Source: Henningerozyma blattae CBS 6284
Lineage: Eukaryota > Ascomycota > Saccharomycetes > Saccharomycetales > Saccharomycetaceae
Length of the DNA: 64,000 nucleotides
Reading direction: 5' to 3'
NCBI RefSeq assembly: GCF_000315915.1
Contig: NC_020191.1
Span: forward strand, 806,001 to 870,000
This document shows, in pieces, positions 30,479 to 42,400 of the stretch (position 1 is the first letter of the stretch; each line of letters begins with the position of its first letter). The notes under the pieces are model-generated. The model saw only the letters and a list, made by a program, of their open reading frames with translations, was not told the DNA's origin and did not search any database. The position numbers were made by a program, and so were the translations under genes.

Positions 30479-31098
30479 TACAATAACTTTTGTTATTTGC
30501 TTTGTAATATTTCTGAAAAATGTTTTAGATTTTTGTTAATTACTCCCTCAAATTTAAGTTTTTTTATAACTAATAAATAGGATGCTAAATAAGATAGTAG
30601 ACTAAAACAAAAACATTCAATATATTTATTAGATATTAAAATAACTCTAGTGTGTTTATAGGACTAGCGATTCTTTAAATGAGCGTGATCTATCTTTATT
30701 TCCTGAGGCTAGTTGGAAATATTCCTGGCGTTCAAAATGATTTAGTTATTTTTGAACTTTGTTTTGCACTATATAACATTAAATTTTCATTCATATTCGG
30801 TACGCGTCGTATTCAAAATTTAGCGTCAGTAAAATCCAACGAGCATATGGCAAATTACAATAGTACGAGTATTACTAATGTGCAAATATTGCTGTGTTCA
30901 GCCATAAACTAAAAAAATGTTACGTGACTACATAATGTTAAAGCTAGATTACCTGATTTTTCTTCTAAGAATAAAATAGTAAGCATGGCGTCTAAAATAG
31001 TAGGAATAAAAGCAAAATAATTTGAGATACTATATGGCAAATTTAGTTCTAAGAATTAGGTATGCAAGAGAAACAAAATTAAAATAGAAAAATATAAA
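30479..31098. other. HST1-RIB2 intergenic region
   Basis: About 620 bases. RTG1 sits here in S. cerevisiae but I find no trace of it. An open stretch of 77 codons at 30679 on the plus strand has no family features. Confidence 0.7.
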
Positions 31099-32955
31099 TT
31101 ATTTTTGCATATCTTCTTCATGACCTTTGAATGAAAGCAAAGTTACTTCTTCTTCGTAGCCTGGAATATGAATGTAATTGATCCCTTGAGATTCCAAACT
31201 GGCTTTACTAGTATTATTCTTCACAAATGTATCGGGTTCAAGGACGCCTACAAACACGGAACCAATTGAGCCTTCTTGGTCTAGAATTCTTTGCGTGCAT
31301 GGATCGTTACCACTTAGTCTAAAGGAGCATGGCTCCATAGTTGTGTACAAAACTGAGCCGGGAGGGACCTTTCGTTTGCCAACTTTGGCAAAATACTTTT
31401 CAAGTGCACATTGTTCAGCATGCGTATTTCCTTCAAGTTCTCTAGAGTACCCACATGAAATAACATCAGTTCCATTGACAATAAGCGCACCAACGCTGAA
31501 TGCAGTAGTAGTTGGACCACACTTCTTGGCCTGTTCTATAGCTAGTTCCATATATTTTCGATGAGGGTCGATCGCCCATTCAGGAAATTCAGTACAGTAA
31601 CTCCACTTCTTGGACCCAGTAGTTTCATCGATTTCAGTTGATTCATAGCGATAAGCATGTAACCATAAATCTAAGTCATTTGGGCCTGGATCAGAATATA
31701 GACCAACATCGCAAACGGAACACCTCTCATCGATTAATTTCTCACCTTCAGAATTTGGATGAATCCAACTCTTAGCGGATTCAGTCTTACCGATTGCATC
31801 TAGTTTGTTGATGATACTATCAAAATCAGCTTTGCCACCTTTGCCTAACTGTTCACCCCAAATATCTACGTTTGAATAAAGTGGATCATTAGCTATTGGA
31901 TGTCCTAGATATTGCAGATGAACTCTGATCTGATGTGTTCTACCAGTTAATGGTTTACATTTAACAATGCTTGTTTGGCCATCATAACTAATTCTAGTAA
32001 AGATAGTCTTGGCATGTTTTGCATTTTCGTCTTGCATTGAACAAACCGCATTCAATGAAACCTTTGGTTGAACAGACCGAACTGGCATTTCAACAACTGT
32101 TTGTCCAATTGGAAATTCACCAACTACTCGGGCAATATACTCCTTTGATACTTCTCTTGTTTTTAATTGATCTCCCACTTCATCAGCACCTTTTGGTGTT
32201 TTAGCTAAAAACATTAATCCACTTGTTAATCTATCCAATCTATTGCAAGGGTGAACGATATAACCTAGTTGTTTTTCTAATATCTTAGTAATTGTGTTAA
32301 ATCTAAATCTCCCTGTAGGGTGAACAGGAATGCCACTTGGCTTATCAATAACTAGGATGTCATCATCTTCATAAATAGTTTTAATAGATCTTGAAGTGAC
32401 AGCTGGCTCATGGCGATGTAGAGCATGTGTAATCATATCACCGTTCCTAATTACACTATCTAGATTAGCAGGAACGCCATTTAGATTGACAGACCCGGCC
32501 GCAATTGTCTTTCTATAGTAATTTTCTTCGCGATCTCTAAATTCTTCGGTGAAGACGTCAACTAGCTTACGATCCCTCCATCTTAATTTGCAAAACGTTT
32601 TATAAGTGAAATAATATGGTTCAATTTTTCTTAAAGGTCCATTGATTGTAACTTCATAATCAGGGTCTGCTTGTTTTTGTCTATTCGATGTATCTACTAC
32701 TCTTACTCGAAACCCAACTTTATCGCGTAATTCTTTAGAAGTCTTCTTCTTTTTCAAGGTTTTGTTCTTGTTTTTGACTTTTTGAACTTCTTTAGCACGT
32801 CTGATATCTTGTTGTAATTGAATATCGAATTCACTTAAACTTGAAGTTGATTCATTTTCAGTAGTAATAAGTGAATTATCTGAATTTTGCATTCTAAATA
32901 AATTCTTTCGAAGCTTCGGGTGATATCTAGTCAAATATCTAAAAACAGTCAGCAT
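31099..32955 (-). CDS. RIB2: Rib2, bifunctional DRAP deaminase / tRNA pseudouridine-32 synthase
   Basis: A 618-residue fusion protein (S. cerevisiae Rib2 is 591). The N-terminal half is an RluA-type pseudouridine synthase with the catalytic motif [13 protein letters not shown] near residue 237 and [19 protein letters not shown]. The C-terminal part is a cytidine-deaminase-fold riboflavin enzyme with the zinc motifs [11 protein letters not shown] near residue 512 and MEPCSF...NDPC near 545-555. It deaminates the riboflavin intermediate DRAP and modifies U32 of tRNAs. Its S. cerevisiae paralog Pus9 (mitochondrial, next to GPR1) lacks the deaminase. Here RIB2 itself lies next to GPR1. Two in-frame ATGs exist, at residues 1 and 22; the extra N-terminus looks like a mitochondrial presequence. 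Confidence 0.95.
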   Translation of the reverse strand: MLTVFRYLTRYHPKLRKNLFRMQNSDNSLITTENESTSSLSEFDIQLQQDIRRAKEVQKVKNKNKTLKKKKTSKELRDKVGFRVRVVDTSNRQKQADPDYEVTINGPLRKIEPYYFTYKTFCKLRWRDRKLVDVFTEEFRDREENYYRKTIAAGSVNLNGVPANLDSVIRNGDMITHALHRHEPAVTSRSIKTIYEDDDILVIDKPSGIPVHPTGRFRFNTITKILEKQLGYIVHPCNRLDRLTSGLMFLAKTPKGADEVGDQLKTREVSKEYIARVVGEFPIGQTVVEMPVRSVQPKVSLNAVCSMQDENAKHAKTIFTRISYDGQTSIVKCKPLTGRTHQIRVHLQYLGHPIANDPLYSNVDIWGEQLGKGGKADFDSIINKLDAIGKTESAKSWIHPNSEGEKLIDERCSVCDVGLYSDPGPNDLDLWLHAYRYESTEIDETTGSKKWSYCTEFPEWAIDPHRKYMELAIEQAKKCGPTTTAFSVGALIVNGTDVISCGYSRELEGNTHAEQCALEKYFAKVGKRKVPPGSVLYTTMEPCSFRLSGNDPCTQRILDQEGSIGSVFVGVLEPDTFVKNNTSKASLESQGINYIHIPGYEEEVTLLSFKGHEEDMQK

Positions 32956-33839
32956 ATCATTATTACGTAATTCCTCTACTTGATAAACTTGCTATATAAT
33001 TTATTGTATAAAAAATGTAGTGGAATTTTTTTTTTCAAACCGAGAAGATCCGAATAAATCTCATCAATCCTGAGAATAAAACTAGTCACAGAAATTAAGA
33101 ATGTAGAAACTCTGACTCAAAGCTAGTTCTTGGTTATATATTATATTTCAACCTTATCATAGTACCAGTATCTATAAGAGGTATTTAAGGTTGTGAAAAT
33201 ATTTTTGAAAACCTTTTTTACAAATGAATTAAGCTGGATATTGTAGAATTTTATGTAAAATTATGAAAATTACTTGAAAAATAGAATAACAAATAATGTC
33301 TATACAAATAAAAAATAAAAAAATAATATAAAAGTTCATAAAATAATGGAAAGGCAGTCATGAGTCGTATATCAAGTAAAGAAAGCAATGAAATAATAAT
33401 GATAATAATAATGATGATAATAATAATAATAATAATACATGTTAACTCTATTGATTGAGAGATCTAAATCGACAATAAAAAATAGGGATACATTGTTCTT
33501 CTCAATTAGCAGATTTTATGGTCAAATAAGAAGAAAAAAAGCAGTACGAAATAAAAAAAAATAGCAAATAAAACAGAATGAAATAATGCAAAATAATAGG
33601 AGAAAAAATACAGTAAAATATGTGAAATGAATTAATCAATTAAGATCAAAAAATGAAAGCAATAATAAAAGCCAATGAACGGGAGCAAAATATGAAATGA
33701 AAATAAAAGGAAAAAAAGAGAGGCTGGCATATTATTCCGCAGCTGCTGGACAATGAAGAAAATTGAAACGCTTATTGTAAAAACTAATAATACTTGTAAT
33801 AATAATATTTTACGATGCATGACATGAAGCTGATACCAG
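32956..33839. other. RIB2 upstream region / GPR1 3' flank
   Basis: About 880 bases, very AT-rich, with an AAT/ATG triplet run at about 33393-33437 and several A tracts. No gene seen. Confidence 0.75.
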
Positions 33840-36800
33840 TTAGTCTTCATGTTGTTCGTTTAAAAAAGCTAGCATATCCATTGGTTCGTCAAATATTTCA
33901 AAGTTAGACGTATGTGGTTTACTATTAGGCGATCTAGCATTGTGAATTGCTAAAGATTCATTTGGAGACATGGATAGCACTTGAGATTTATCAGAATCTG
34001 GTGCATTCAGTTCTGAGAGTGATGAGAAGTGGGCAGTTACATTGAAAGGCGTTGTAGTGGCTGTATGATCTTCAATATCATTCAAAGAAAGATCTGACTT
34101 AATATGATTTGCAAGTTCGGCTATCTCATAATCTGCTTCAGAGCCTGGAGTTGTTGATTCGGGGGCCTGTGAAATTTCTTCATCCAAATTCGTGAACTCG
34201 AGACCATTATTTAATGCAAAATCTAAGCCTGGGAGAACAAAGGATGCTTGATCATCTTCAATACGAAGCTGTCTATCTAACTCATCCAAATCAACACCTC
34301 CAAACATGGGAAAAGCATGTAGGCATCTAAAATAAAACGGGACTTCCTCCTCATAATCATTTTCATATGAATAATCCCATTCTAAGTTCAAATCATTATT
34401 AGGAGCATTAATTGTAGTACTATCTGAAGGAAATGAATTGTTTCTTTGTGATTCCGAAATATTTGTTTCAAAATTTTTGGAATCCTCGTTAGCATCTTTT
34501 AACGCATAATAGTTATCCCAATATTGTTTATCAGCACAATTATCTTGAAAATTAAAGTTTAAGTGAAACAGTCCTTTGAAGAATCTATAAATGTACCAAC
34601 ACATCCTTTTCCATTTCTGAGGTTGATTATGCCAGCAATATTGCTTTCTACATCTACCACGATAATACCACCCATGCTTACCATACTTAGTATGATAAAT
34701 TTCTCTAATTATCGATTCCCCCAACTCACCTTTTAATCTATATGTTTTCATTAACTCTTTGGTTTCAATTATTCTCCAATTGCATTTCCATGGTTTCTCT
34801 CTTAATAGAAATACCAATGAGTCTACGAATCCATTAAAGGGTAATACTAAGCATGAAAGATATGACAACCAAATAACAGGGCCCTGCGATATTTCTCTTC
34901 TATATTGTGTAATATCTAGTACTAATGGAAAAATCCATAGGATAAGATAAGAAATCGGATAAATAAAAATATATCTGGTTCTTCTTCTAATTTCAGATCT
35001 ACGTTTTTTCATTCTTAGATACATTTGTCTTTGAAAGGAATGCTTTACATTTGTGACAGTGTCTAGTCTAGTACGATTTGAAGGGAAAGTTGTAATTGTG
35101 GTGGAATTCGAAGCAGTATTTTGATGTCTAAACCTCCGTAATCTAGAACTTTTATTGCTACGTGGCTGTTCTCTTTTGGAGGAAAGGGATTGGTGAGTTT
35201 GAATTGGTTGTAGAGTAACAATTTGACTATGACCATTATGTATGGGAACAGTATTGACTTTAAATGACTCATTAGGACATTCAGTATCATTATGTGCATT
35301 TTGGGATCGAGAAGCATGTGAGTGCCTAGTTGATGAAAAATGAGCATTATCTGGGTGGCATATATTTGTTGCAAGTGTAGTCGAATTTATACCGGATAAA
35401 TGTTTGTTAACTGCAGGATTGTTAGATGGTCGTAGAATAGACTGAGGATAGGACTTAGAATGTTTTATATTGTTTCTAGTAACCAAATCTGATGACTCTG
35501 TCATAGGATATGAATCAGGGTTAGAAGAATGAACATGAGAATCAGAATACATAGGAATAGCCATATTAAATGGAATATTTGTACCTCTTCTAGAAGAAAC
35601 CCTTGCGGTAGATGGAATTACCAGTTGATAGTCGTCTGATAGTATGTCCGAAGGGCTAAGCTCATTAGGATTTATTCTTGAACTTTGGGAAGAACGATTA
35701 CTATATTCTAAGCTTCCGGATACACGACCTTCAAATGGTTCATCATTATATGCAGACGTTAACGGCATATCCTCTTGTCCAGATGAGATAGAGGGATAAA
35801 CTCTTTGATGAGAGTCGGAAATAGAATAAGATTGCGTGTTTTGATGTGAGCGTGAACGATAATTAGTGTTCAATTCTGATAGAGCTACTTGATTATTGCT
35901 AAATGTGCCTATCCATTCTTCTTCATCTGAACTTACACTAATGGCATCGTCGTCGTCGTCATCGTCGTCGTCATCCTTTCTTTCACTAAATTCAAATATT
36001 GAAAAAAAGAAACTCCATAAGCCTGTGATAATTGTAAGTACATATTTCAACCCTGAAAATCTACGGATTTGTTTAAAAATGATTTTCCCAGACTTTGTGA
36101 TCATTGTACCTTTTTTGATATTACCATCATCATCAACATCATCATCAAAGTTATTTTCGATGTCATCATCGTTATTCCCGTTTCTTCTAGAGTCCATGGT
36201 TGAGGATGAGTGTCTAAATTTCCTTAATTCTCTTTTGATCATTTCTCCTTGTCTAGTAATGTAAATATAAATACTAGCATAAATAACACAAATAACCACA
36301 ATCAGGATATATCTTGGACCCCAGCTTAAAAATAACTTATAATAAACTGGATCAGGCGGCAAGTAACACCACATACCTAATGGTTTATAACCACCTTTCC
36401 TAGCTTGATAAGGGTAATAATGATCAGAACCTTGAGCAATGACATGATTATATTTTTTTAATAAGGCAGTGTTATAGACATTAAAATCAATAAATGCTAG
36501 ACTGGCCATTATCATGGGAATTAAAACAGATAGAGGCCAGATCACAAACCTATATCTGTATAGGCCACCTTCTAAATTATTAGTATGTTTATTTTTCCAA
36601 CTCAAAGTGGGTCTAAAGATTAATAAAGCGAAATGGATAGCAAATACAGTAATAGCGATATCTGCACCTTCCACAGCCCAAGCAGTAAACCAACCTAATG
36701 TATTGTAGAATTCTGATACCACATAAATTGTATGTCTAGCGATAGCAGCAGCTGGGAAAATAATCAAAATCAAAGCTTTAAATAAGTCACAAATGATTAA

Positions 36801-37223
36801 ATATAGAATTAAATCATGTCTAAAGAATTTTCTTCTTCTATCCATACTTGCGATGAGAAAAACTGCGATGGTACCTAAAAATAGAGATGCAGCAGCTGTA
36901 GAAATAGATAATCTTTGCAAGATTTTAGTTTGCTGAAGATCGAAATTTGCAAATAAGCCAGGCAGCCCAAGAGCCACATTAACCGCAGTGGTCTTTCTAC
37001 CGATAGTTCTATCATATTCATTCATATTGACATTTATTTGATTATGAATCTGTGGGATATTTGTTATAACATTAGAACTGTTAGCCACAATCAAGGGGAA
37101 GGCTATATTTTTAGCTGAAGTATTATTAATTTTATTAAATGTTTCATTAGAAATGTTGCCTGGAACAGCAGCGGATAATAATGTTTGAAGCCATTTGTAA
37201 GCAATATTTGTACTACTATTCAT
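33840..37223 (-). CDS. GPR1: Gpr1, plasma-membrane G-protein-coupled receptor for glucose
   Basis: A 1127-residue seven-segment receptor (S. cerevisiae Gpr1 is 961). It senses glucose and sucrose and acts through the G-alpha Gpa2 to raise cAMP and pseudohyphal growth. The first membrane block matches closely: FRHDLILYLIICDLFKALIL, YNTLGWFTAWAVEGADIAI, then GGYKPLGMWCYLPPDPVYYK before segment 5. The third cytoplasmic loop is very long (about residues 330-740) and low complexity, with ten aspartates near residue 416 where S. cerevisiae has an Asn run. QMYLRMKKRRSEIRR opens segment 6. The C-tail block KGELGESIIREIYH...KHGWYYRGRCRKQYCW and the end FDEPMDMLAFLNEQ correspond to the Gpa2-binding tail. 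The frame is intact. Confidence 0.96.
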   Translation of the reverse strand: MNSSTNIAYKWLQTLLSAAVPGNISNETFNKINNTSAKNIAFPLIVANSSNVITNIPQIHNQINVNMNEYDRTIGRKTTAVNVALGLPGLFANFDLQQTKILQRLSISTAAASLFLGTIAVFLIASMDRRRKFFRHDLILYLIICDLFKALILIIFPAAAIARHTIYVVSEFYNTLGWFTAWAVEGADIAITVFAIHFALLIFRPTLSWKNKHTNNLEGGLYRYRFVIWPLSVLIPMIMASLAFIDFNVYNTALLKKYNHVIAQGSDHYYPYQARKGGYKPLGMWCYLPPDPVYYKLFLSWGPRYILIVVICVIYASIYIYITRQGEMIKRELRKFRHSSSTMDSRRNGNNDDDIENNFDDDVDDDGNIKKGTMITKSGKIIFKQIRRFSGLKYVLTIITGLWSFFFSIFEFSERKDDDDDDDDDDAISVSSDEEEWIGTFSNNQVALSELNTNYRSRSHQNTQSYSISDSHQRVYPSISSGQEDMPLTSAYNDEPFEGRVSGSLEYSNRSSQSSRINPNELSPSDILSDDYQLVIPSTARVSSRRGTNIPFNMAIPMYSDSHVHSSNPDSYPMTESSDLVTRNNIKHSKSYPQSILRPSNNPAVNKHLSGINSTTLATNICHPDNAHFSSTRHSHASRSQNAHNDTECPNESFKVNTVPIHNGHSQIVTLQPIQTHQSLSSKREQPRSNKSSRLRRFRHQNTASNSTTITTFPSNRTRLDTVTNVKHSFQRQMYLRMKKRRSEIRRRTRYIFIYPISYLILWIFPLVLDITQYRREISQGPVIWLSYLSCLVLPFNGFVDSLVFLLREKPWKCNWRIIETKELMKTYRLKGELGESIIREIYHTKYGKHGWYYRGRCRKQYCWHNQPQKWKRMCWYIYRFFKGLFHLNFNFQDNCADKQYWDNYYALKDANEDSKNFETNISESQRNNSFPSDSTTINAPNNDLNLEWDYSYENDYEEEVPFYFRCLHAFPMFGGVDLDELDRQLRIEDDQASFVLPGLDFALNNGLEFTNLDEEISQAPESTTPGSEADYEIAELANHIKSDLSLNDIEDHTATTTPFNVTAHFSSLSELNAPDSDKSQVLSMSPNESLAIHNARSPNSKPHTSNFEIFDEPMDMLAFLNEQHED

Positions 37224-39471
37224 GTACAGTGGGCAGAAGTTGTATATTAAGAAGTCAGTTAACTGATTGAAGAAGCAGCTAATAATAAATAAGATTCAAG
37301 TGTGGGATGGAATTATACGATATGGGAAGTAGATTAAACGAAAATTTGGATAAATAAATCGGGATGCCAATATTCTTGGAATATATTAACATATATGGAC
37401 AATCACAGAGAGAGAAAATAAATTTAAATAAAAATAGAAAAAAAATAATAATAATAAAGTAAATCGTTGCTTTGATATCTCTTCTGGAATGTGCTTCACG
37501 TTATCTTTAGTTTCGTGCGATAGCAACAAAAATATATATAACGGAGAATGGAACAGACAGATTTGGGGTAGCAACACAACGAAAATAATCTGCTTCAACT
37601 ATGAGTGAGTAACAGAGTAGGAACAGTCACTCTAATGGTATTAAGCCAAATATATGGAATATCTCAGCCAGATATACTACAACGTTGGGAATTATCTAGT
37701 TTTGTCCAAGTCAGTGCACCAGTTTCTATCTCTAAAGATCGCTTAAAAGTACTTCTATGATAGATATGTAATTTTGATACCAGTATGTGAAAAATGAGGT
37801 ATAAATATAAAATTACTAATGCTTCAACGGGGAAATTGTATAATAGAACAACCGACCAAACTTGATGCAAAATGATAAGTACTTGAACTTTTATTTTTGT
37901 TTTTATTTTTTCCACTAGGTAAATTCTTGGTCCGTATAGCATCGATATTTTTAAATAATGTGGAGGTAATTATATGATATATATATTTTTTTCGATTGTT
38001 GAAATTTTCTTGAAATTGTCTGGGCTGTATTTTCCACCTCAGATTCTGTTTCTGTTTCTGTTTCTGGATCGAGCTGCTAGCCAATTAAAGTGCTACCATA
38101 TTCGGAGAAAAAACCGAGAGAAGATCCGTGGAGGATCTAAAGAGGGAAAATACATTAGGGAGGTTTTGGGGCAATGCATACAGGTGTCAAAAGCAAATTA
38201 GTCTAATATAAAAGCTTTATTACATATTGCTTTTTGTGCAAATGGCAGGCACATATCCAAGTCCACGGTTAATAGATTATATGTTTTGAGTAACTGGCGA
38301 CAAGCATAGACTGACTCTCTACTTACAAAATTAATAAATATCGTAATTTATCTAATTAAAGCGTGAATCAGACGATGTAAACTACTAACGGTTAGCAGAG
38401 CGGATGTGCATGTTCCTGTAAGGAGTAACAAACAATGAAGATAATATTTTTAAGTTATGTAGCTCATAGAGTATAGAACGTAGAGCGTAGGGCTGGGTGC
38501 GTATATTGTAGAGTTTAGGTTTAGAATTCGGAGCATTCAGAAGTTAGGTTTTGCCTTGATAAAAGTAATTCACTTATACAAGATAGATAAGTATATTTCG
38601 TCGGAATTTGAAGAGATGCAAGACTAACCTTTCTAAATATTATCGTACAGAATCTCTTAACCTGTAGTTATTTTCAAACTCCGTTATTTAAAAATACGTT
38701 TTGGACTACATTTGTCAAGCTATTAAAGGTATGGCGATGTAGTAATTCACAATACTTTTTTATTGAATATCTAGGTCAGTATTGATCGTAAACGAAATTT
38801 GCCGATGTGTAAACTACATGGTAGAACGTTTCCCCTCAATATATTGATGGGTATTTATCTCCAATTTAGAAAGTAAATAAAGTATTTCTTTTGTTTAGGA
38901 AATAAACCATAAGTTTTTTTATTATTTTTTCTAAACAGAAATTTCGATTAATTCCTCAATGCTATTATTTTTCTTTGTAGAAAGCAGACTGTTAAATCAA
39001 TATTATTAACATTAATTTAAGTTTTTATAGTGACATTATATTGCGGTATTTCTTTTTTGAGCAGGCATCGGCTCTCGGCTCTTTCTATTGCCGCTTTAGA
39101 ATATTCTAGTTCTTTGGACTTTGTTTCGGAACTTTTTGATTTTCCAACACGAGATGAGATTTGAAAGCCGAACTAGATATAGAATGAAAAAAGGATAAAA
39201 GAGGAAAAAAAATACTCCAAGTCAGCCCTCAATAGCTTTTCACTTTGACCTTGGGTTGTTGGGTAACCCTAGAATGGTCGCGAAATTTTATTTTTAATAC
39301 GCGTCAATTGAAGGTATTAAAATAATGTAAATCTTATGTAGATCAAAGAGGTAAAAATATGTAAACAAGTTTTTACATTTCTCTCCCTTCAGATCAGGTA
39401 ATCTTAGCATGGATAGTTGCAAGTGATAATATCATACCTAAAACTGTATATTTAATAGTGCAACTCCTTCC
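37224..39471. other. GPR1-RDH54 divergent intergenic region
   Basis: About 2.25 kb, the longest gap in the window, unusually large even for two promoters. I looked for a centromere (no CDEI-CDEIII pair), a tRNA and a small conserved gene and found none. The RDH54-proximal end has SCB and MCB motifs (39279-39304). Short open stretches at 37664-38201 have no features. Confidence 0.7.
39279..39304. promoter_or_regulatory. SCB and MCB cell-cycle elements upstream of RDH54
   Basis: CGCGAAA (SBF core) at 39279-39285 and ACGCGT (MBF core) at 39299-39304, about 170-190 bases before the RDH54 ATG. Such sites drive G1/S transcription of many S. cerevisiae DNA-repair genes. Confidence 0.5.
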
Positions 39472-42400
39472 ATGAATTTACCGAAATATGAGAACAAACC
39501 GTTTAAACCACCTAGAAGAATAGATTCTTCCAGACCTTCTTCAGAAGGCTCGATTCGATCATCATCATCATCAGCAGCAGCAGCAACACATAGCATACAG
39601 TCAAAAGGTTATAGCCTTAAAAGGCCAAGTACAATATCGCCTTTAAGTTCTCTTTCGCAGATTAATAAAAAATCAAAGGTCAATAATAATGATATTTGCA
39701 CTACTCATGAGACGAAAGGTCTCAATATAGATACGATTGTCTATATGATGATGTATAGAAAGCCAAGTTCGAAAAAAAAAAAGTTTAGGACAGGTGATGG
39801 GTTTGCTAAATATATATCTATGTCCAAAAGATTATCGTTCTATTCCGACGCAGGGAAATTCTTGGGAAGTTTGCCAATATCCTTAGACATGGTTAATTGT
39901 GACTCAATTTATAAGACTGGCTCTTGGGAGTATCAGTTAGACTATAAAATCGAAGATAGCTCCGAACTACAATCCACTATAGACTTGATTAATAAGAAAA
40001 AAATTACTCCATCACCGTCTGCCAAGAAAAGTTCCTTCTCAAATAATCGTAACCTATCATCATCCCCTACTCCAGTTTCAAAATCAATTGCACTACCAAC
40101 ATCAACTGCAACTGCAACTGCAACTGCAACTGCAACAATGGCAGAGCTGAATAAGGATAACACATTAATACCTATCTCAAATCTCTTCCATTCAGGTAAT
40201 TTATCATCAAAATTTGTTCCGGTGATGAAGAAGGCAGATATCTACACAGATTCGAAAGCCATAACCAATTCAAAGCCCTCCAAAACTTCTTCAAGTATTG
40301 GGGTGGCTCCAAAGAGAACCTATTTACCACTATTTGATATATCAAAAATGAAAAATCCAATAATAATGAATAAACTAAGGACAACCCCGATTGATGTCAT
40401 CATCGATCCATTACTAGGTAATCTCCTGAGACCTCATCAAGTGGAAGCTGTTAAATTCATGTATGATTGTATAATGGGGTTTGAAAGGAAAATTATAAAA
40501 GAACACTCTTCACAAATATCAACTAATCATCATAAACCACAAATCTTAAATAAAGATTCAGATATATCAGGTGGTTGTCTATTAGCTGATGAAATGGGGC
40601 TGGGTAAAACATTATCTACTATAACATTAATTTGGACTCTTTTAAAACAAACTCCTTTCCCTTGGTTATCACCCTGTACACAAGCAGGTGTTCCATCTCA
40701 AGGTCTCCTTAAGAAGGTTTTAATTGCGTGCCCTGTCACACTTATTCAAAATTGGAAAAACGAATTTAAAAAATGGTTATCGTTAAACAGAATTGGTATA
40801 TTAACTTTAAATGCTAATAACACTGCTGCTAAAGATAGAACTGATGTAAGAAATTTCCTTCGTGTTGGAAGAACTTATCATGTTTTAATTATTGGGTATG
40901 AAAAATTAATTAACGTTGCAGATGAGCTTATAGATGATTCAAATAATCATCCTCATAAGATTGATTTATTGGTATGTGATGAAGGCCATCGTTTGAAAAA
41001 TAATAATTCCAAAATCTTAAATACTTTAAAAAATTTAAATATCGAAAAAAAAATCTTACTTACAGGAACACCAATTCAAAATGATTTAGTAGAGTTTTTT
41101 ACAATTATAGATTTTCTAAATCCAAGTATATTTGGATCATTTCAAAGTTTTAAAAAAAGATTCATAACTCCAATAACAAGAGCAAGAGATATGTCAAATT
41201 CTGGAAATTTTGCAGTAATTGAAAAAGGTGAAGCAAGATCTCAAGAATTGATTGAAATAACACAAAAGTTTATCCTAAGGAGAACAAATGATATCTTAAC
41301 GAGATACTTGCCGCCAAGAACTGATTTAATTTTATTCTGTAAACCATCACAATCTCAACTGGGGATATTTCGCAGCATTCTAACTCAATCATCGTGTGAC
41401 TTTAGCAGTGCTAATTTCAATTCATCTTTAGAACTAATCACATTATTGAAAAAAGTTTGTAATTCTCCTAGTTTATTAACATCGGATTCGTTTTATAATT
41501 CAAAAATAAAATCTCAACAAGCAAATGTATCTCTCAATTCTTATGAAAATAAAACTAACGAATCTGGAAAACTTCGAGTATTGATGGAACTTCTGAAAAA
41601 GATTCAATCTGTGACTGATGGGAAAGAAAAAGTTGTAATAGTATCTAACTACACTCAAACGTTGGATATAATTCAAAATCTATTATCCTCTGCAAGTATG
41701 TCATTTGTTAGGTTGGATGGTTCCACTCCCAGTAAGCAAAGGGATGCTATCGTCAAAGAATTTAATAAAATCCCATCTATATTTGCATTCCTATTAAGTG
41801 CAAAATCAGGAGGGGTTGGTTTGAACTTAATTGGTGCATCAAGATTGGTGCTATTTGATAATGATTGGAATCCATCAATTGATCTACAAGCAATGTCAAG
41901 GATACATAGAGATGGTCAAAAAAAACCTTGTTATATATATAGGTTAGTAACCACAGGATGTATTGATGAAAAGATTCTTCAAAGACAATTAATGAAGAAT
42001 AATCTAAGTAAGAAATTCTTAGGAGATTCCTCAAAGGAAAATAGAGACTCAGTAAAAGATGACTTATTTTTAAAATCAGATTTGAAGAACTTATTTACAG
42101 TTTTGACAAACACACCGAGCAATACTCATGATTTAATATGCTCTTGTGAAGGTTTAGGTGACGAAATACAATATTCTGATGAGGATGATAGTGATATTTC
42201 CAGAGATATTTCTTTAGAATACCAGTCTAGTTCGCCTTGGATTACTGGGCTTCAAGCTCAGAAGTTCATTGAAAATAAAGATTATAATTCATCTCGAAAT
42301 ACATCGACATCTATTAAAAAATGTTTATTAGGCTATAGGCATATTAATCCGCATAATACTAGAGACGTTTTTGATGAGGTTCTTTCCCAAACATTGCCAA

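Noticed and set aside
30679..30912. 77-codon frame between the sirtuin gene and RIB2, considered as an RTG1 relic
   Set aside because: No bHLH residues and the wrong strand for RTG1; looks like a chance frame.
39100..39180. CCGAAA-containing stretch on the minus strand, considered as centromere CDEIII
   Set aside because: The CDEIII core matches only partly and no CDEI (RTCACRTG) lies at the proper distance across an AT-rich CDEII.
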